NCBI GenBank assembly: GCA_965223955.1 | Contig: OZ245029.1 | Span: 558,001-622,000, forward strand | DNA from: Bin75 sp965223955 | GTDB lineage: Bacteria > Nitrospirota > Nitrospiria > Nitrospirales > UBA8639 | Reading direction: 5' to 3' | Length of the DNA stretch: 64,000 bases | In this document: piece by piece, positions 42,225 through 52,056 of the stretch | How positions within the stretch are numbered: position 1 is the stretch's first letter | Layout: every line of letters begins with the position of its first letter | Made by a program: the position numbers and the translations under genes | Notes under the pieces: generated by a model | Database searches by the model: none | What the model was told of the DNA's origin: nothing | Seen by the model: the letters and a program-made list of their open reading frames with translations, nothing else

Positions 42225-43010
42225 CTAGGAGCCCTGAAAGAGTTCTCCAAAAAAGAGTTGCATGTGTTTCCAGGACCGCTCGTCGGCTTGTCGATCGTAT
42301 TTCAAGGCGTCTATGCCGTGGGCATCCGCACCGGGGTTGGTGAAACTGTGCCGTGCCCCGGCGTATACCACCATGTGCCAATCGAGGTTCGCGGCATCCA
42401 ACGCATGGCGAAATTTGCGAACGTGTTCTTCGTTGAGAAACGGATCGGCATTGCCGTGGGCAATGAGGATTTTCGCTTTGGCGCTTTGGGCTTGCAGACC
42501 GGCCGGCAACGGGAGTGCGCCGTGAAAGCTCACCACGCCCTTCACGTCGGCCCCGCTATAGGCTAATTGAAGCACCGTGGCCCCGCCGAAGCAGTAGCCG
42601 ATCGCCGCAACGCGTTGCGGATCGACCATGTCCTGGCTCCGCAGCACGGCCAACCCTTTGAGGGCTCGAGCTTGCCATTGTTTCACGTCAGCCTGGACCT
42701 GCTTCATCCAGGTTCCTGCCTGGTCCGGATGGGTGGTGACTTGGCCTTTTCCATACATGTCCACGGCAAAGGCTACATATCCGAGTCCTGCGAGTTGCCG
42801 GGCCCGGTCGCGGGCGTACTCATTCAATCCCCACCATTCGTGCACTACCAGGACGCCCGGTCGTTTTCCCGTTCGGGCATCATCCCATGCCAAAAACCCT
42901 TCGAGTGGCAGGTCGCCGTGTTGATAGGGAATCGTCTTGGTTTGAATCTCGGCAAGACACAGGGAGGGGACCAGCAGAACCAGCATGAACACTCCGAGTC
43001 GGTGTACCAT
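42225..43010 (-). CDS. Exported dienelactone hydrolase family protein
   Basis: 261 residues from ATG 43010 after AAAGGAACGACG; upstream ATGs (43046, 43025) are less likely. A signal peptide (hydrophobic 7-18) precedes the alpha/beta hydrolase: VHEWWGLNEY, nucleophile Cys in GYCFGG, Asp in HGNADPF and His in GARHSFTNPGA. DLH enzymes use Cys-Asp-His. Substrate unknown; periplasmic location is predicted. Confidence 0.87.
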   Translation of the reverse strand: MVHRLGVFMLVLLVPSLCLAEIQTKTIPYQHGDLPLEGFLAWDDARTGKRPGVLVVHEWWGLNEYARDRARQLAGLGYVAFAVDMYGKGQVTTHPDQAGTWMKQVQADVKQWQARALKGLAVLRSQDMVDPQRVAAIGYCFGGATVLQLAYSGADVKGVVSFHGALPLPAGLQAQSAKAKILIAHGNADPFLNEEHVRKFRHALDAANLDWHMVVYAGARHSFTNPGADAHGIDALKYDRQADERSWKHMQLFFGELFQGS

Positions 43011-43288
43011 CGTCGTTCCTTTCACCATGGGAGTCGCATTTGCCAACGAGCCCGACGAGTAGGGACAACCCCCTGTGGTTGTCCTTCTTCTGGAAGTTAT
43101 ACCGAAAAACCGTCTTTCTCACAATGGACGGATTCGTTCGGGGCACGTCGGGTCGCGACCGGCTCCGAGTGGCGGCCTCGCAGTTTGCCGGGCCTCTACC
43201 CCGGATCAAGTCCGGGGCAAGCCTAAGGCCCCCTCACCCTGCCCTCTCCCGCGATGGGGGAGAGGGGAAAAACTACGAAAGACGAAGA

Positions 43289-43321
43289 CCCTGGATTCCT
43301 GCTTTCGCAGGAATGACGGAA
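43289..43321 (+). repeat. REP-like intergenic repeat (family B variant)
   Basis: CTGGATTCCTGCTTTCGCAG GAATGACGG: TTCCTGC/GCAGGAA stem with the usual CTGGAT start and GATGACGG-type end. Confidence 0.55.
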
Positions 43322-43337
43322 GGGGGAGCGGGTGGGT

Positions 43338-44894
43338 TCAGTGCAGTACCACGTGGACCAACATTAGGGACAGGGCGAGGGCGAGGGCACCGTATCCGAT
43401 TGTGGGGCTGGCGGTTTGGACGAGATCCTTTATGCTGATCCGCCAACCGTTTTTCGCCACGGTGGGAGCCGCCACAAAGGCAAAGGTGAGCAAGATCGTA
43501 TACAAGGCGCGGTTGAAGTACGCCAAACCGGGAAACGCAAATTGCAATCCCAGTGAAATCGCCATACTCAAGAAGAGCGCGTAGAACACGAGCCGGGGCG
43601 ATGGCTTGATCAGGAACACCGCGGCACTGATGAGCACCACAAATCCGTTTTTAATATAGTACGACATGTCGTTGAACCAATGGGTGAGGGCAAAGCCGGG
43701 GTCCTGGTATTTGACATACAGTTGCAAGAACCCGAACAGGATTCCGGTGACCAGGCATACCAGGATGGCCACCTTGCCGACCCGCACGACCGTGTGATCG
43801 TCCGCCGCCGGGTTGAGATGCCGTTTGTACACGTCGATGGACCACAAGGTCGCCAGCGAATTGAACATGGAATCCACGGAACTCATGAGCGAGGCAAACA
43901 ACCCCACAAGAATGATGCCCCTCAAGCCTGTCGGGAGGAGGGTATCGATCAGGACGATGTAACTCTGGTCGGGGTCCTGAAGCGGACGGTCGATCAACAT
44001 GCCGGCCAGGGCCACCCCGGGGAGAATGATGATCGCGGCCATGACGTATTTGAGTACACCGCCCACCAGGAGCCCGATCTGGGCTTCTCGTAAATTTTTG
44101 GCGGCCAGGGCTCGCTGGAGGATGACCTGATTGCAGCCCCAGTAGTTGAGGTTGAGCAGCAGCATGCTGAAAATGGCCGTCCACGGCAACGTCGAATGAT
44201 CCGCGGGAAGGTGGAGGTGCATCAAGTGCGGGGGTTTTTCGTACAGCTGTGTCCATCCTCCTACGGCATTCACCGAGAGAACAAGGAGTATGACCCCGCC
44301 CAGCAGCAACAGGATAAACTGGAACACGTCCGTGCGCACGACGGCCGTGAGCCCACCCAAGAGCGTGTAGGTCGCCGAGAACGTGCCTAACCCGACGAGC
44401 AACGCCGCCACCCGTATCATGGGGTCGTCGCTGATGAAGCGCAGTTGCTCCCCAAACACGGCATTGACCGCATAGGCCCCCCAAAACAGCGTAGACCCCA
44501 CGTACAGGGTGGCAAAGAGCACCATGCTCAAGAGAGAGTACGTGAGCGCAACCCGGGGGCCGAATGTCCGTTCAAAAAACTGGGAGATAGTGATGACCTT
44601 GTATTTCAGATAGAGGGGGACGAACAGGAACGCGGCCACGAGAATGCCGAAAATCGCATTGATCTCTAAATTGGCTTGGGCGAGGCCGTACAGGTAGGCC
44701 GACCCCATCATGCCCAGGAAGTGACCGGCATGAATGTTCGTGCCGATGGTGGACATGGCGATGCTGGGCCAGCGCAGGCTGTTCGAGCTGAGGAAATACT
44801 CGTTGATGGAGACGTCCTTGGCCCTGCGCCGTGACCAAAGGCCAATTGCCAGAATGATGACGAAATAGCTGATGATGATGATTGCGTCGATCAT
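43338..44894 (-). CDS. Sodium:solute symporter (SSS family)
   Basis: 518 residues with 13-14 hydrophobic segments and the SSS core (YFLSSNSLRWPSIAMSTIGT, NLEINAIFGILVAAFLFVPL, YTLLGGLTAVVRTDVFQFIL, SSVDSMFNSLATLWSIDVY). The last stretch is the Na2/SSS signature. Relatives import sugars, amino acids or inositol with Na+. No neighbouring catabolic genes point to the solute. Confidence 0.92.
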   Translation of the reverse strand: MIDAIIIISYFVIILAIGLWSRRRAKDVSINEYFLSSNSLRWPSIAMSTIGTNIHAGHFLGMMGSAYLYGLAQANLEINAIFGILVAAFLFVPLYLKYKVITISQFFERTFGPRVALTYSLLSMVLFATLYVGSTLFWGAYAVNAVFGEQLRFISDDPMIRVAALLVGLGTFSATYTLLGGLTAVVRTDVFQFILLLLGGVILLVLSVNAVGGWTQLYEKPPHLMHLHLPADHSTLPWTAIFSMLLLNLNYWGCNQVILQRALAAKNLREAQIGLLVGGVLKYVMAAIIILPGVALAGMLIDRPLQDPDQSYIVLIDTLLPTGLRGIILVGLFASLMSSVDSMFNSLATLWSIDVYKRHLNPAADDHTVVRVGKVAILVCLVTGILFGFLQLYVKYQDPGFALTHWFNDMSYYIKNGFVVLISAAVFLIKPSPRLVFYALFLSMAISLGLQFAFPGLAYFNRALYTILLTFAFVAAPTVAKNGWRISIKDLVQTASPTIGYGALALALSLMLVHVVLH

Positions 44895-45169
44895 GGCCCC
44901 GATCCTTACCAGCCAGACACCCAGCGCCGGAAGTCGCTGAAAAAATGCGTTCCCTTCCGCCTGAAGGAACAGCTTGAACGAAAGAAGATGTTCGAAGTGT
45001 AGACTTCCGTGGCTGTTCCTCTCAAAGAGGAACTATCGGCGGCTTTGAGATGCAGGGAATTGGAGGGAGAGAGCCTGCCCCGGACCCTGTCCTCGACGCT
45101 TGTCCCCGCAGGCTTTAGCGGGGATCTAATCGGGGATTGATCCGGGGACCGGGGTAAAAGAGGATGCCC
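44895..45169. other. Gene-free interval with a family B repeat
   Basis: A long family B variant in reverse order at about 45089-45150 (CCTCGACGCTTGTCCCC, GATCTAATCGGGGATT). No gene supported. The remainder is plain intergenic sequence. Confidence 0.5.
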
Positions 45170-46447
45170 CTACTTCTTTAGCTTGAGATCATCGACATCG
45201 TCAGGATCGGGAATCACCAGGAATTCGGGATACGCCTCGATGCCCAGTTCCGCCACGTCCTGGCCGAGTTCCTCCACACGCTGCGAGACCCGCGCCTTGA
45301 TGGTCATGTCGATGACCATCCACAGGATCCAGGAGGTGCCAAACACGAACGCGCCCACCGCCAGGATCCCGATAAGTTGGACGCCCACATTGCCGCCCGC
45401 CATGATACACACGGCCAGCGTGCCCCAGATCCCGGCCATGAGGTGGGCCGGAATCGCCCCGACGACGTCGTCAACCTTCACGACTTCCAGGAGTTTGATT
45501 CCCGCCGTACACAGCACCCCGCCAACCGCCCCGATGATGATCGCCCAGTGATGCTCAACGATATCAGGCCCCGCGGTAATCGACACCAGCCCGGCAATCG
45601 CCCCGTTGAGCCCGGCAAACAGGTCATGTCTCCCCAAAATGGGTCTGGACACGGAGATTGCCGCCATCACACCGGCCGCCGCCGCCAGATTCGTATTCAC
45701 CAGGATGATGCTGATGGCCACGGCATCGCTCACCCCGGCCAGCGCCAGTTGCGAGCCCCCGTTGAACCCGAACCAGCCCAGCCAGAGGATGAATATCCCG
45801 AGGGTCACCACGGGGACGTTCGACGGGGGGGTCGGCTTGACGGTCCCGTCTGCCCGGAACTTCCTGAGTCGTGGCCCGACCACAATAGCACCAGCCAGTG
45901 CCGCCCATCCGCCGGTGGAATGCACGATGGTCGAACCGGCAAAGTCCTTGAACCCCATCTGATTGAGCCAGCCGCCACCCCACGTCCAAGCGCCAACAAT
46001 GGGATAAATGAACGCGGTGAGGAGCAACGTAAACAGGAAGAACGACCAGAGTTTGACCCGTTCGGCCAGGGCTCCCGACACGATGGAGGCCGTGGTCGCT
46101 ACGAACACCATCTGAAAAAACCAATTCGACATGACGGCGTGGCCAGTCTCGGCTACCGCTTCTGCCATGGACGCATCGCCTTTGAGCAAGGCGATTTCCT
46201 GAGCGGAAGGACCGTAGAAAAATTTGAAGGAGCCGATCCAGGACCCGACGTCCACGTACATCAGGTTGTAGCCGACCGCGTAGTAGGCAAGGCCTGCAAT
46301 CGCATACAAACCGATGTTTTTCAGACAGATGACGGACGCGTTCTTGGTGCGGACCGACCCGGACTCCAGCATGGTGAAGCCGGCGCACATCCACATCACC
46401 AGCACGCCCCAGATCAAGAACGAAAACGTGTTGAGGATGAAGTTCAG
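45170..46447 (-). CDS. amtB: Ammonium transporter (Amt family)
   Basis: About 425 residues and eleven membrane helices. The twin histidines are in STIVHSTGG and AIPAHLMAGIWG; CAGFTMLESGSVRTKN is the Amt N-terminal signature. The start is unclear: coding similarity extends upstream of the TTG at 46417 (LNFILNTFSFLIWG), and a CTG at 46447 is preceded by AAGGGGAG. The usual cleaved N-terminus seems absent. It conducts NH3/NH4+ across the inner membrane. No glnK-type regulator is adjacent. Confidence 0.9.
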   Translation of the reverse strand: MNFILNTFSFLIWGVLVMWMCAGFTMLESGSVRTKNASVICLKNIGLYAIAGLAYYAVGYNLMYVDVGSWIGSFKFFYGPSAQEIALLKGDASMAEAVAETGHAVMSNWFFQMVFVATTASIVSGALAERVKLWSFFLFTLLLTAFIYPIVGAWTWGGGWLNQMGFKDFAGSTIVHSTGGWAALAGAIVVGPRLRKFRADGTVKPTPPSNVPVVTLGIFILWLGWFGFNGGSQLALAGVSDAVAISIILVNTNLAAAAGVMAAISVSRPILGRHDLFAGLNGAIAGLVSITAGPDIVEHHWAIIIGAVGGVLCTAGIKLLEVVKVDDVVGAIPAHLMAGIWGTLAVCIMAGGNVGVQLIGILAVGAFVFGTSWILWMVIDMTIKARVSQRVEELGQDVAELGIEAYPEFLVIPDPDDVDDLKLKK

Positions 46448-46668
46448 TTTTTCTCCCCTTTCTCCATGATCACCGTTATCATAGCAAACGGGGTTGTGGT
46501 GTCAATAAGCAGGAGGGGACGGTTCTGTCACACCGGCAGCGTCACGCCACAGATAGGCTTTTGAGCATACAGGCGTAGCATGATGCCGGCGAAATGCGGC
46601 GGCAAGCGAGAAAGATCAACGCTCTGCGGACTTTTGCGACACCCTGCCCGAGACAAGATCTATCAACG

Positions 46669-47463
46669 TCATTGTTCTCTGTATAATGGGTAATCCACCT
46701 CGGCCGGGACCTCGATCATGGCGATACGAAGAGGAACGGTTTGCGCCGCTTGAATGGAGATCGACTCGTTATTCCCGGTGTGAACGACCGCAAAATATCT
46801 TGGCTCGAGATCATGTTTTTCTGAATGAGCCTCAGCTATCAGGTTTCCTTTTCCATTGATGACCACCATGGCCAACGTGCGGTTTGCGGAAAGTTCGCGC
46901 TGGTAACGATGGCTTGGTGGAATGAGAATGTCCTGCATAGCCACTTCCGCCAAGATCGATACCGGTGCGCCGTTCCCAATGACGTGTTTAAGGGTCACCC
47001 CGTCACGAACCACAATGGGAAAGTCTTCATGGCGAAATTCAGCATACGTCGGTGTCTGGTGTACGGTTTTCTTCAGATTTGGCTCGAACCAGATTTGAAA
47101 CAATTCGTTATGATCGCCGACCGTTTCCTCTTCATGAGAGACGCCGGAACCCGTCTGCATCACCTGCGCGCCGCCGGCTTTCACCCGGCTTCGATTGCCC
47201 ATGGTATCGTAATGGCCGATCTCTCCTTCGAGGGCATAGCTCATGATTTCAAAAGCCCGATGAGGATGGAGTCCGATTTTCCCGTAACCCTTGGCCGTCG
47301 CCCAGGCCCAGTAAAACAGGGGGCCCGTATGGGGAACACCGGGACCTTCTCCCGGAAACCCCAGAGGCTTGATTTCGGTGATCCTCCCGCCATCGAATTC
47401 TCCAACTCCTTGGACTTCGGGAGGATAAATGGTGATGTCCAGGGATTTCTCTATCCGGTCCAT
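46669..47463 (-). CDS. Pirin family protein
   Basis: 264 residues from ATG 47463, chosen for AAAGGAAAG upstream; the longer frame from 47562 reads into the neighbouring regulator remnant. Bicupin pattern: metal ligands in GLHPHRAFEI and GSGVSHEEE, Pirin_C after residue ~150. Some pirins are quercetinases, others redox regulators. Its 5' side faces a truncated sigma-54 regulator. Confidence 0.88.
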   Translation of the reverse strand: MDRIEKSLDITIYPPEVQGVGEFDGGRITEIKPLGFPGEGPGVPHTGPLFYWAWATAKGYGKIGLHPHRAFEIMSYALEGEIGHYDTMGNRSRVKAGGAQVMQTGSGVSHEEETVGDHNELFQIWFEPNLKKTVHQTPTYAEFRHEDFPIVVRDGVTLKHVIGNGAPVSILAEVAMQDILIPPSHRYQRELSANRTLAMVVINGKGNLIAEAHSEKHDLEPRYFAVVHTGNNESISIQAAQTVPLRIAMIEVPAEVDYPLYREQ

Positions 47464-47503
47464 TGGCGCTTTCCTTTCAATGAATGCCTCTGGCGCAGTT
47501 CTA

Positions 47504-47671
47504 ACGTTTGATGACATCAAACAATTCGAACGCCAAAACATTCTCAATGCCTTAAAAAGCACGAACTGGAAAATTTTCGGAAATAATGGAGCCGCAGAGT
47601 TACTCGGTATCCCCCCAACAACCTTGACGACAAGAATACAAAGAATGGGCCTGAAAAAATCAATCCATTAG
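47504..47671 (+). pseudogene. C-terminal remnant of a sigma-54-dependent (FhlA/NtrC-type) regulator
   Basis: LTFDDIKQFERQNILNALKS followed by TNWKIFGNNGAAELLGIPPT and TLTTRIQRMGL is the Fis-type helix-turn-helix tail of FhlA-like activators. No AAA+ or sensor domain exists upstream; the frame runs antisense into pirin. The gene has been cut down to its last ~55 codons, probably by the rearrangement that joined pirin to this accessory block. Confidence 0.7.
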
Positions 47672-47929
47672 ATAAGCGTCTGACTCCCTGCTCCAAAACG
47701 CCGAGTTCCAAAAACGGACGATCCGTTCGAGACCGACTTCTTTGTAAAAAAATGAAGCAACACCCGTAGGCAAAAACGCTTTTGCTTTCCGCTAAGAACG
47801 TCAACTGAAAACTTTTTCATTTTTTGCCTGTTCCATGATATGGGTTCAGCCGGAATGTTGAAATGTGCCTGGATTGACTGTTAAAAGAATGTATCTACTG
47901 ATGTTTATACATTAACGGGAGTGATTGCT

Positions 47930-48169
47930 ATGCAGATTACTGTGAAAAAATGGGGAAACAGCGCGGCGGTCCGCCTTCCTGCCAAGGTCATGCATGCAGC
48001 CCAGGTCGGTATTGAACAGCGTGTCGAAGTTCGTGTGGAAGGCCGGAAAATCGTGCTTGATCCTGCTATCGAAGCGGATAATCTTGATGCATTACTGGCG
48101 CAAATCACGCCGGAAAACGTCCACCATGAAATAGATTTTGGTTCACCTGTAGGAAATGAATTACTCTAA
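47930..48169 (+). CDS. mazE: MazE-type antitoxin
   Basis: 79 residues from ATG 47930 after GGGAG. The SpoVT/AbrB-like swapped hairpin is QITVKKWGNSAAVRLPAKVM...VEVRVEGRKIVLDP. The acidic tail (ITPENVHHEIDFG) would bind the toxin. Its last base is the first base of the mazF start codon. Confidence 0.92.
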   Translation: MQITVKKWGNSAAVRLPAKVMHAAQVGIEQRVEVRVEGRKIVLDPAIEADNLDALLAQITPENVHHEIDFGSPVGNELL

Positions 48170-48510
48170 TGTCATTACCATATGTGCCAGACACCGGCGA
48201 TATTATCTGGTTGGATTTTGATCCATCAGCAGGACATGAGCAAGCAGGGCATCGACCGGCCCTCGTGCTGTCACCAAAGCTCTATAATAGTAAAACCAAG
48301 CTCCTGGTCTGTGTTCCGCTCACCAGTCGGGCCAAAGGCTTTCCTTTTGAGGTTGAACTTCAGCATAAAACCATACAAGGGGTTGCACTGGCCGACCAAG
48401 TCAAGAGTCTTGACTGGACGGTGCGTCATGCGCAGAAAAAGGGTAAGGCAAGTCATGACGTTGTGAACCAAATTCGTGCAAAGATTAAACTGTTATTAAA
48501 ACTCACCTGA
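48169..48510 (+). CDS. mazF: MazF mRNA interferase
   Basis: 113 residues with PemK/MazF motifs: GDIIWLDFDPSAGHEQAGHR PALVLS, VCVPLTSRAKGFPFEV and ALADQVKSLDWTVR. MazF cuts single-stranded mRNA at short motifs. Coupled to mazE by a one-base overlap. Active-site R and T are in place, so it is probably functional. Confidence 0.92.
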   Translation: MSLPYVPDTGDIIWLDFDPSAGHEQAGHRPALVLSPKLYNSKTKLLVCVPLTSRAKGFPFEVELQHKTIQGVALADQVKSLDWTVRHAQKKGKASHDVVNQIRAKIKLLLKLT

Positions 48511-48600
48511 GAGTACCGGTTATCTATCTGAACCATAATACGTTATGGAAGCAGACGGTTATTTTTTCATGCAATACCAGGCAAGGAAGCGCCTGAGGTG

Positions 48601-50066
48601 ATGACACAAGAAAACGATACCGTTCGCGTCTGTCATGACTGCATTGGCGATTCGTTCCTGGCCGATGAGGTTAAAGAAAAAGGCAATCGCGGACTGTGCG
48701 GTTACTGCGGCAAGAGGCATAAGTCACTGACGTTAAAGAAGCTGGCTGAGCGCATCCACGAGGTGCTGCAAGAACACTTTAGACTCACGCTCAATGAGAC
48801 TCCATGGAGGCGGTCGAGTTATCCCGTAGTCGACTTGATCGCCAACATGGCTGGTCTGGATGAAGAAATTGCCGACGACGTGAGAGCGTTGCTATCCAAG
48901 CCCCATGAATATGAGGCCATGACGGACGGCGCGGAAAATCCTTACGACAGCGATGCCCATTATGAGGAGCACCGCCCCGATGAGTGGGGCTTTCTCGAAA
49001 CCTGGGATGCGTTTCGTACTGAGATACGTTCCCGTTCGCGGTTCTTCAGCAACTCTGCAGAAAACGCACTGAGGAGCATATTCGGAGACCTGAGCACTCT
49101 TAAGACCTTTGACGAACAACCCGTCATTCGCGAGATTACTCCGGACGACGAAGGCCGCTTCCTCTGGCGGGCGCGTACGGCACAATCAACCAAGGAACTC
49201 AAGGCTATCCTCGGCGCACCGGTCCACGAAATTGGCCCGCCGACGTCGCGGCTTGCCAAGGGCGGGAGGATGAACGCCGCAGGCATTCCGGTTTTCTACG
49301 GCGCTCTGGATGAGGACACGTGCGTGGCCGAGGCTCGCGCTCCCGTAGGTAGTCATGTAGTGGTGGCTAAATTCGAGGTTCTACGACCGTTGCGGCTCCT
49401 GGACTTCGATTCCCTGACGAAAATCTACGTGGAAGGAAGCCTTTTCGATCCTGACTACGCCCGGTGCTTAGGGCGCGCGTCTTTCCTTGAGCGACTGGTC
49501 CGCGAGATGAGCCGACCCGTCATGCCAGGAGATGAAGCATTCGAATACCTCGTCACGCAAGCCGTGGCCGAGTACTTGGCCCACAAAGTGGAGCCACGGC
49601 TGGACGGGGTCGTCTTCCACTCATCGCAAACCGATGGTACCGGCCCAACGTGGTGCTGTTCAACCACGCTTGCGGTGTAGAACCATATGAGTTACCCAAG
49701 GAAGCCGACGTGACCTTTTTAGGTTTACCCAAGGAAACCAAGCTGACCTTCTTCAGTCACATCAGAGGCGAAGACCATGCAGACGGCGACATCACCGTTT
49801 TCGAGACCGTGCCGCCTGATCCACCCGAAAAGGTAGCACCAACTGAGACACTCGAGAACTCTCTTGACCTCAGACCCGTGGGTGTATTCCACTCAGCACT
49901 ACCGTGGGATGAAGACGAGGAAGACATCGAGCCACCTACTTATCGCGACCCGACCCTGCGGCTGGATGTCGAAAGTGTCGTCGTCCTGGAGATCAAGGGC
50001 GTAAAGTATAACTCGAAGCGCCGCAACGTGCGCCGCCGCAGGATCAAAGGTGGAGAGTGGGAGTGA
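48601..50066 (+). CDS. RES-domain protein with HEPN/RES N-terminus, frameshifted
   Basis: Begins ATG 48601 (GTG at 48598 is in frame) with GAGGTG nearby. A cysteine ribbon (CHDC, CGYCGK), HEPN/RES N-terminal part, and RES domain (FLWRARTAQ, SRLAKGGRMNAAGIPVFYGA, EARAPVGSH) are seen. The first frame stops at 49680 after DGTGPTWCC. The sister frame from about 49640 continues NVVLFNHACGVEPYE as family members do. Adding one G (GGCCGCAACGTG) restores a single protein of about 488 residues. RES domains destroy NAD+. A loss-of-function indel or sequencing error. Confidence 0.8.
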
Positions 50067-50068
50067 CT

Positions 50069-50500
50069 TTATTGGGTCGAAGGTCTAACAATAAGACTCG
50101 ATTTTTGAGCCAACAATAATGCTTTCGCTTTTCGATGTACGCTGCTCTCTTCATTAGGCCAATTGACAATATTGGCGTGACGGGGATGTGGAAAAAGATG
50201 TGGAACTATACGTAAATTCTGGCTGTATACCGTTTGTGCCAAGAGATCGCCTCTTGCAAGGACAAAACGTTTTTTTCCAGGATTTTCGACATGTTCAGCA
50301 CCGATGGACCAAATCTCCGTTTCTTCACAATTTATAGTACGGTAAACGGAAGTTTGCCGTTCTGTCTGTTCCGGTTTAGGGTTGGTTGGCAGAAACGCAT
50401 CAACCTTAACTTCGCCCTTTTCGGCCTTGATGTGCCTTCTATTTAGAATATACCGGGTAATGCGCTCCTCGGGAGCGACATCAGAAGGAAGTTCTTTCAT
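50069..50500 (-). CDS. Unknown protein, third gene of TIGR04255 cassette
   Basis: 143 residues, start one base after the stop of the middle gene, hence coupled. Basic and polar, no membrane segment; motifs of note are ITRYILNRRHI, KVDAFLPTNPK and a C-terminal HRKAKALLLA helix. I do not recognise a family, but it co-occurs tightly with the two genes upstream. The role should be sought with them. Confidence 0.7.
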   Translation of the reverse strand: MKELPSDVAPEERITRYILNRRHIKAEKGEVKVDAFLPTNPKPEQTERQTSVYRTINCEETEIWSIGAEHVENPGKKRFVLARGDLLAQTVYSQNLRIVPHLFPHPRHANIVNWPNEESSVHRKAKALLLAQKSSLIVRPSTQ

Positions 50501-50501
50501 T

Positions 50502-50999
50502 TCAAAAATACTCAGACAATATTCTGGTTATATTAGATGGTAATTTTTCTCGATATTCTTCCAAAGAAACTCTCCCATAATGCACATTTTGGGGACCCAA
50601 TGCTGCCGCATAGATCAAGACTCTGTTCTCCGGAGTAACAGACAAAATTCGATTCATGAGTGACCGCCATTCAAAAGAGATCCACCCATCTGGAGATGGA
50701 ACAAGGTCGGGTCGTGGCGCCCAGACCGGAATCAGGTCGATAAAGCTACTTGCATGGAAAAAGGAGTCTTTGGAAAGTGGCGCGGCATCATACCCATCCC
50801 AACCAGGCTCTGAACATTCGATATAAATTTCAAAAGCCTCGTCCGCGAGCAGCCGTTTCCAACCACCTGATGAAATCGGTTGAGTGGCATGAAGAGACAC
50901 TTCTTTCTCAGTTTCCCACAACTGAGTTGAATCCACACCGACGCCTTTTCCCAAAGTGTTAGAAGTCGGCGCCCTTTCTAACAATATTCCAATACTCAT
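50502..50999 (-). CDS. Unknown protein, second gene of TIGR04255 cassette
   Basis: 165 residues, overlapping the first gene by ATGA (50996-50999). Distinct features are EPGWDGYDAAPLS (~65-80), PRPDLVPSPDGWISFEW (~96-112) and RVLIYAAALG. Small W/Y-rich alpha-beta protein, no membrane segment. No family name is known to me. Translational coupling on both sides argues for a subunit of one complex. Confidence 0.75.
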   Translation of the reverse strand: MSIGILLERAPTSNTLGKGVGVDSTQLWETEKEVSLHATQPISSGGWKRLLADEAFEIYIECSEPGWDGYDAAPLSKDSFFHASSFIDLIPVWAPRPDLVPSPDGWISFEWRSLMNRILSVTPENRVLIYAAALGPQNVHYGRVSLEEYREKLPSNITRILSEYF

Positions 51000-51778
51000 C
51001 CGATTTTTTCCTCCGGTTCAAAAAGGTTTTTGGCTCTTGGATGTAAACTTGCCTCAAAGACAGTATTCTTCAACTCACGGAAGCGATCGAGGGTACTCCA
51101 CAAATCAAAACTGTCTAGTGGCATGCGTTGTTCTCTTATAACATCAATATCAAGGGTAAAAGTTGGTTGATTTTGGTACTCTTGAGGTGCTGGGGCTTGT
51201 GTAATAATAATAAAGGCTTCCGGATCAGAATTGTTAATCTCTATACGACTAAAATAACGGTTTAGACGTTGGGGAAGTCCAACTGGAATTCTCGGTGGTT
51301 CAGTAAAATAATCAAGGAGTTCTATTTCACCTCCAGGAATAACAATCTGATTGATGTAACGAACTGCAAGACGTCTGATTTCAGCCGTATTCGTTACCAT
51401 TATGTATTGATCCCATACCCTTCGAGCTTCATCCCGTAGAACATTCCAACCAGGCCATGCTGCCGCAGGATCCGGCTTGAGGAGATTGAAAGTAAAACCA
51501 TTAAGTCTCAATTGAACGCATCTGTTTTCATCTGAGGAGTGGAAACTATAACCAAAAAGTTGCCGGTCTTGTTCCGATGTCACGTCAGTATCAGAAACCT
51601 TCATGGAGATCTTACCCAGATACTGAGTTTTTGTCTTAGGGTAGAGAGAGTCGAACTCAGTGCCACAGTCTTTTAGTTTTGGAAGCGACTCTTCAGGAAG
51701 CGCATCTATTTGAATATCAATGATGGCTTCTCGAACGGGGGGGTGGGAATAGGAAGGGGCTTTTGGCTGTGATGCCAT
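50996..51778 (-). CDS. TIGR04255 family protein, first gene of a coupled three-gene cassette
   Basis: 260 residues with TIGR04255 hallmarks: SHPPVREAIIDIQI at the start, RLAVRYINQI mid-protein and FTLDIDVIREQRM...LWSTLDRFRELKNTVFEASL near the end. The family occurs in accessory islands and has no established biochemical role. It leads two small coupled genes and is flanked by a RES gene, MazEF and tRNA-Arg. AT-rich composition versus flanks suggests transfer. Confidence 0.8.
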   Translation of the reverse strand: MASQPKAPSYSHPPVREAIIDIQIDALPEESLPKLKDCGTEFDSLYPKTKTQYLGKISMKVSDTDVTSEQDRQLFGYSFHSSDENRCVQLRLNGFTFNLLKPDPAAAWPGWNVLRDEARRVWDQYIMVTNTAEIRRLAVRYINQIVIPGGEIELLDYFTEPPRIPVGLPQRLNRYFSRIEINNSDPEAFIIITQAPAPQEYQNQPTFTLDIDVIREQRMPLDSFDLWSTLDRFRELKNTVFEASLHPRAKNLFEPEEKIG

Positions 51779-51980
51779 TATAGGGCTTCAGGTCTGAAAG
51801 GTATCTTCTGCCTCATTGTAAAGAATCTACCAAATACTTTGCTGCCTATTCAATGAGTATCGAGTCAATTTATAAGTCGATTCTCGATTGTTCAGATCAA
51901 AGGGCAGGAGTTTACCGGCAGGAGACGGTTCCTCAGGGCCCGCTGCCAGCACTCGATCTCTCCTTGGTTTTCAAATGAAC

Positions 51981-52056
51981 TGGCGCGCCCGGAGGGACTC
52001 GAACCCCCAACCCTCAGATCCGAAGTCTGATGCTCTATCCATTGAGCTACGGGCGC
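51981..52056 (-). tRNA. tRNA-Arg (anticodon TCG)
   Basis: 76 nt with encoded CCA. Acceptor GCGCCCG/CGGGCGC, D arm with AGCTCAATGGATAGAGC, anticodon loop CTTCGGA with TCG between CAGA/TCTG stems, T loop TTCGAGT. It bounds the accessory block 47.5-51.9 kb on its right. Confidence 0.93.

Noticed and set aside
47700..47920. A gene between the regulator remnant and mazE
   Set aside because: Only short AT-rich frames; probably the mazEF promoter region, without a box good enough to call.
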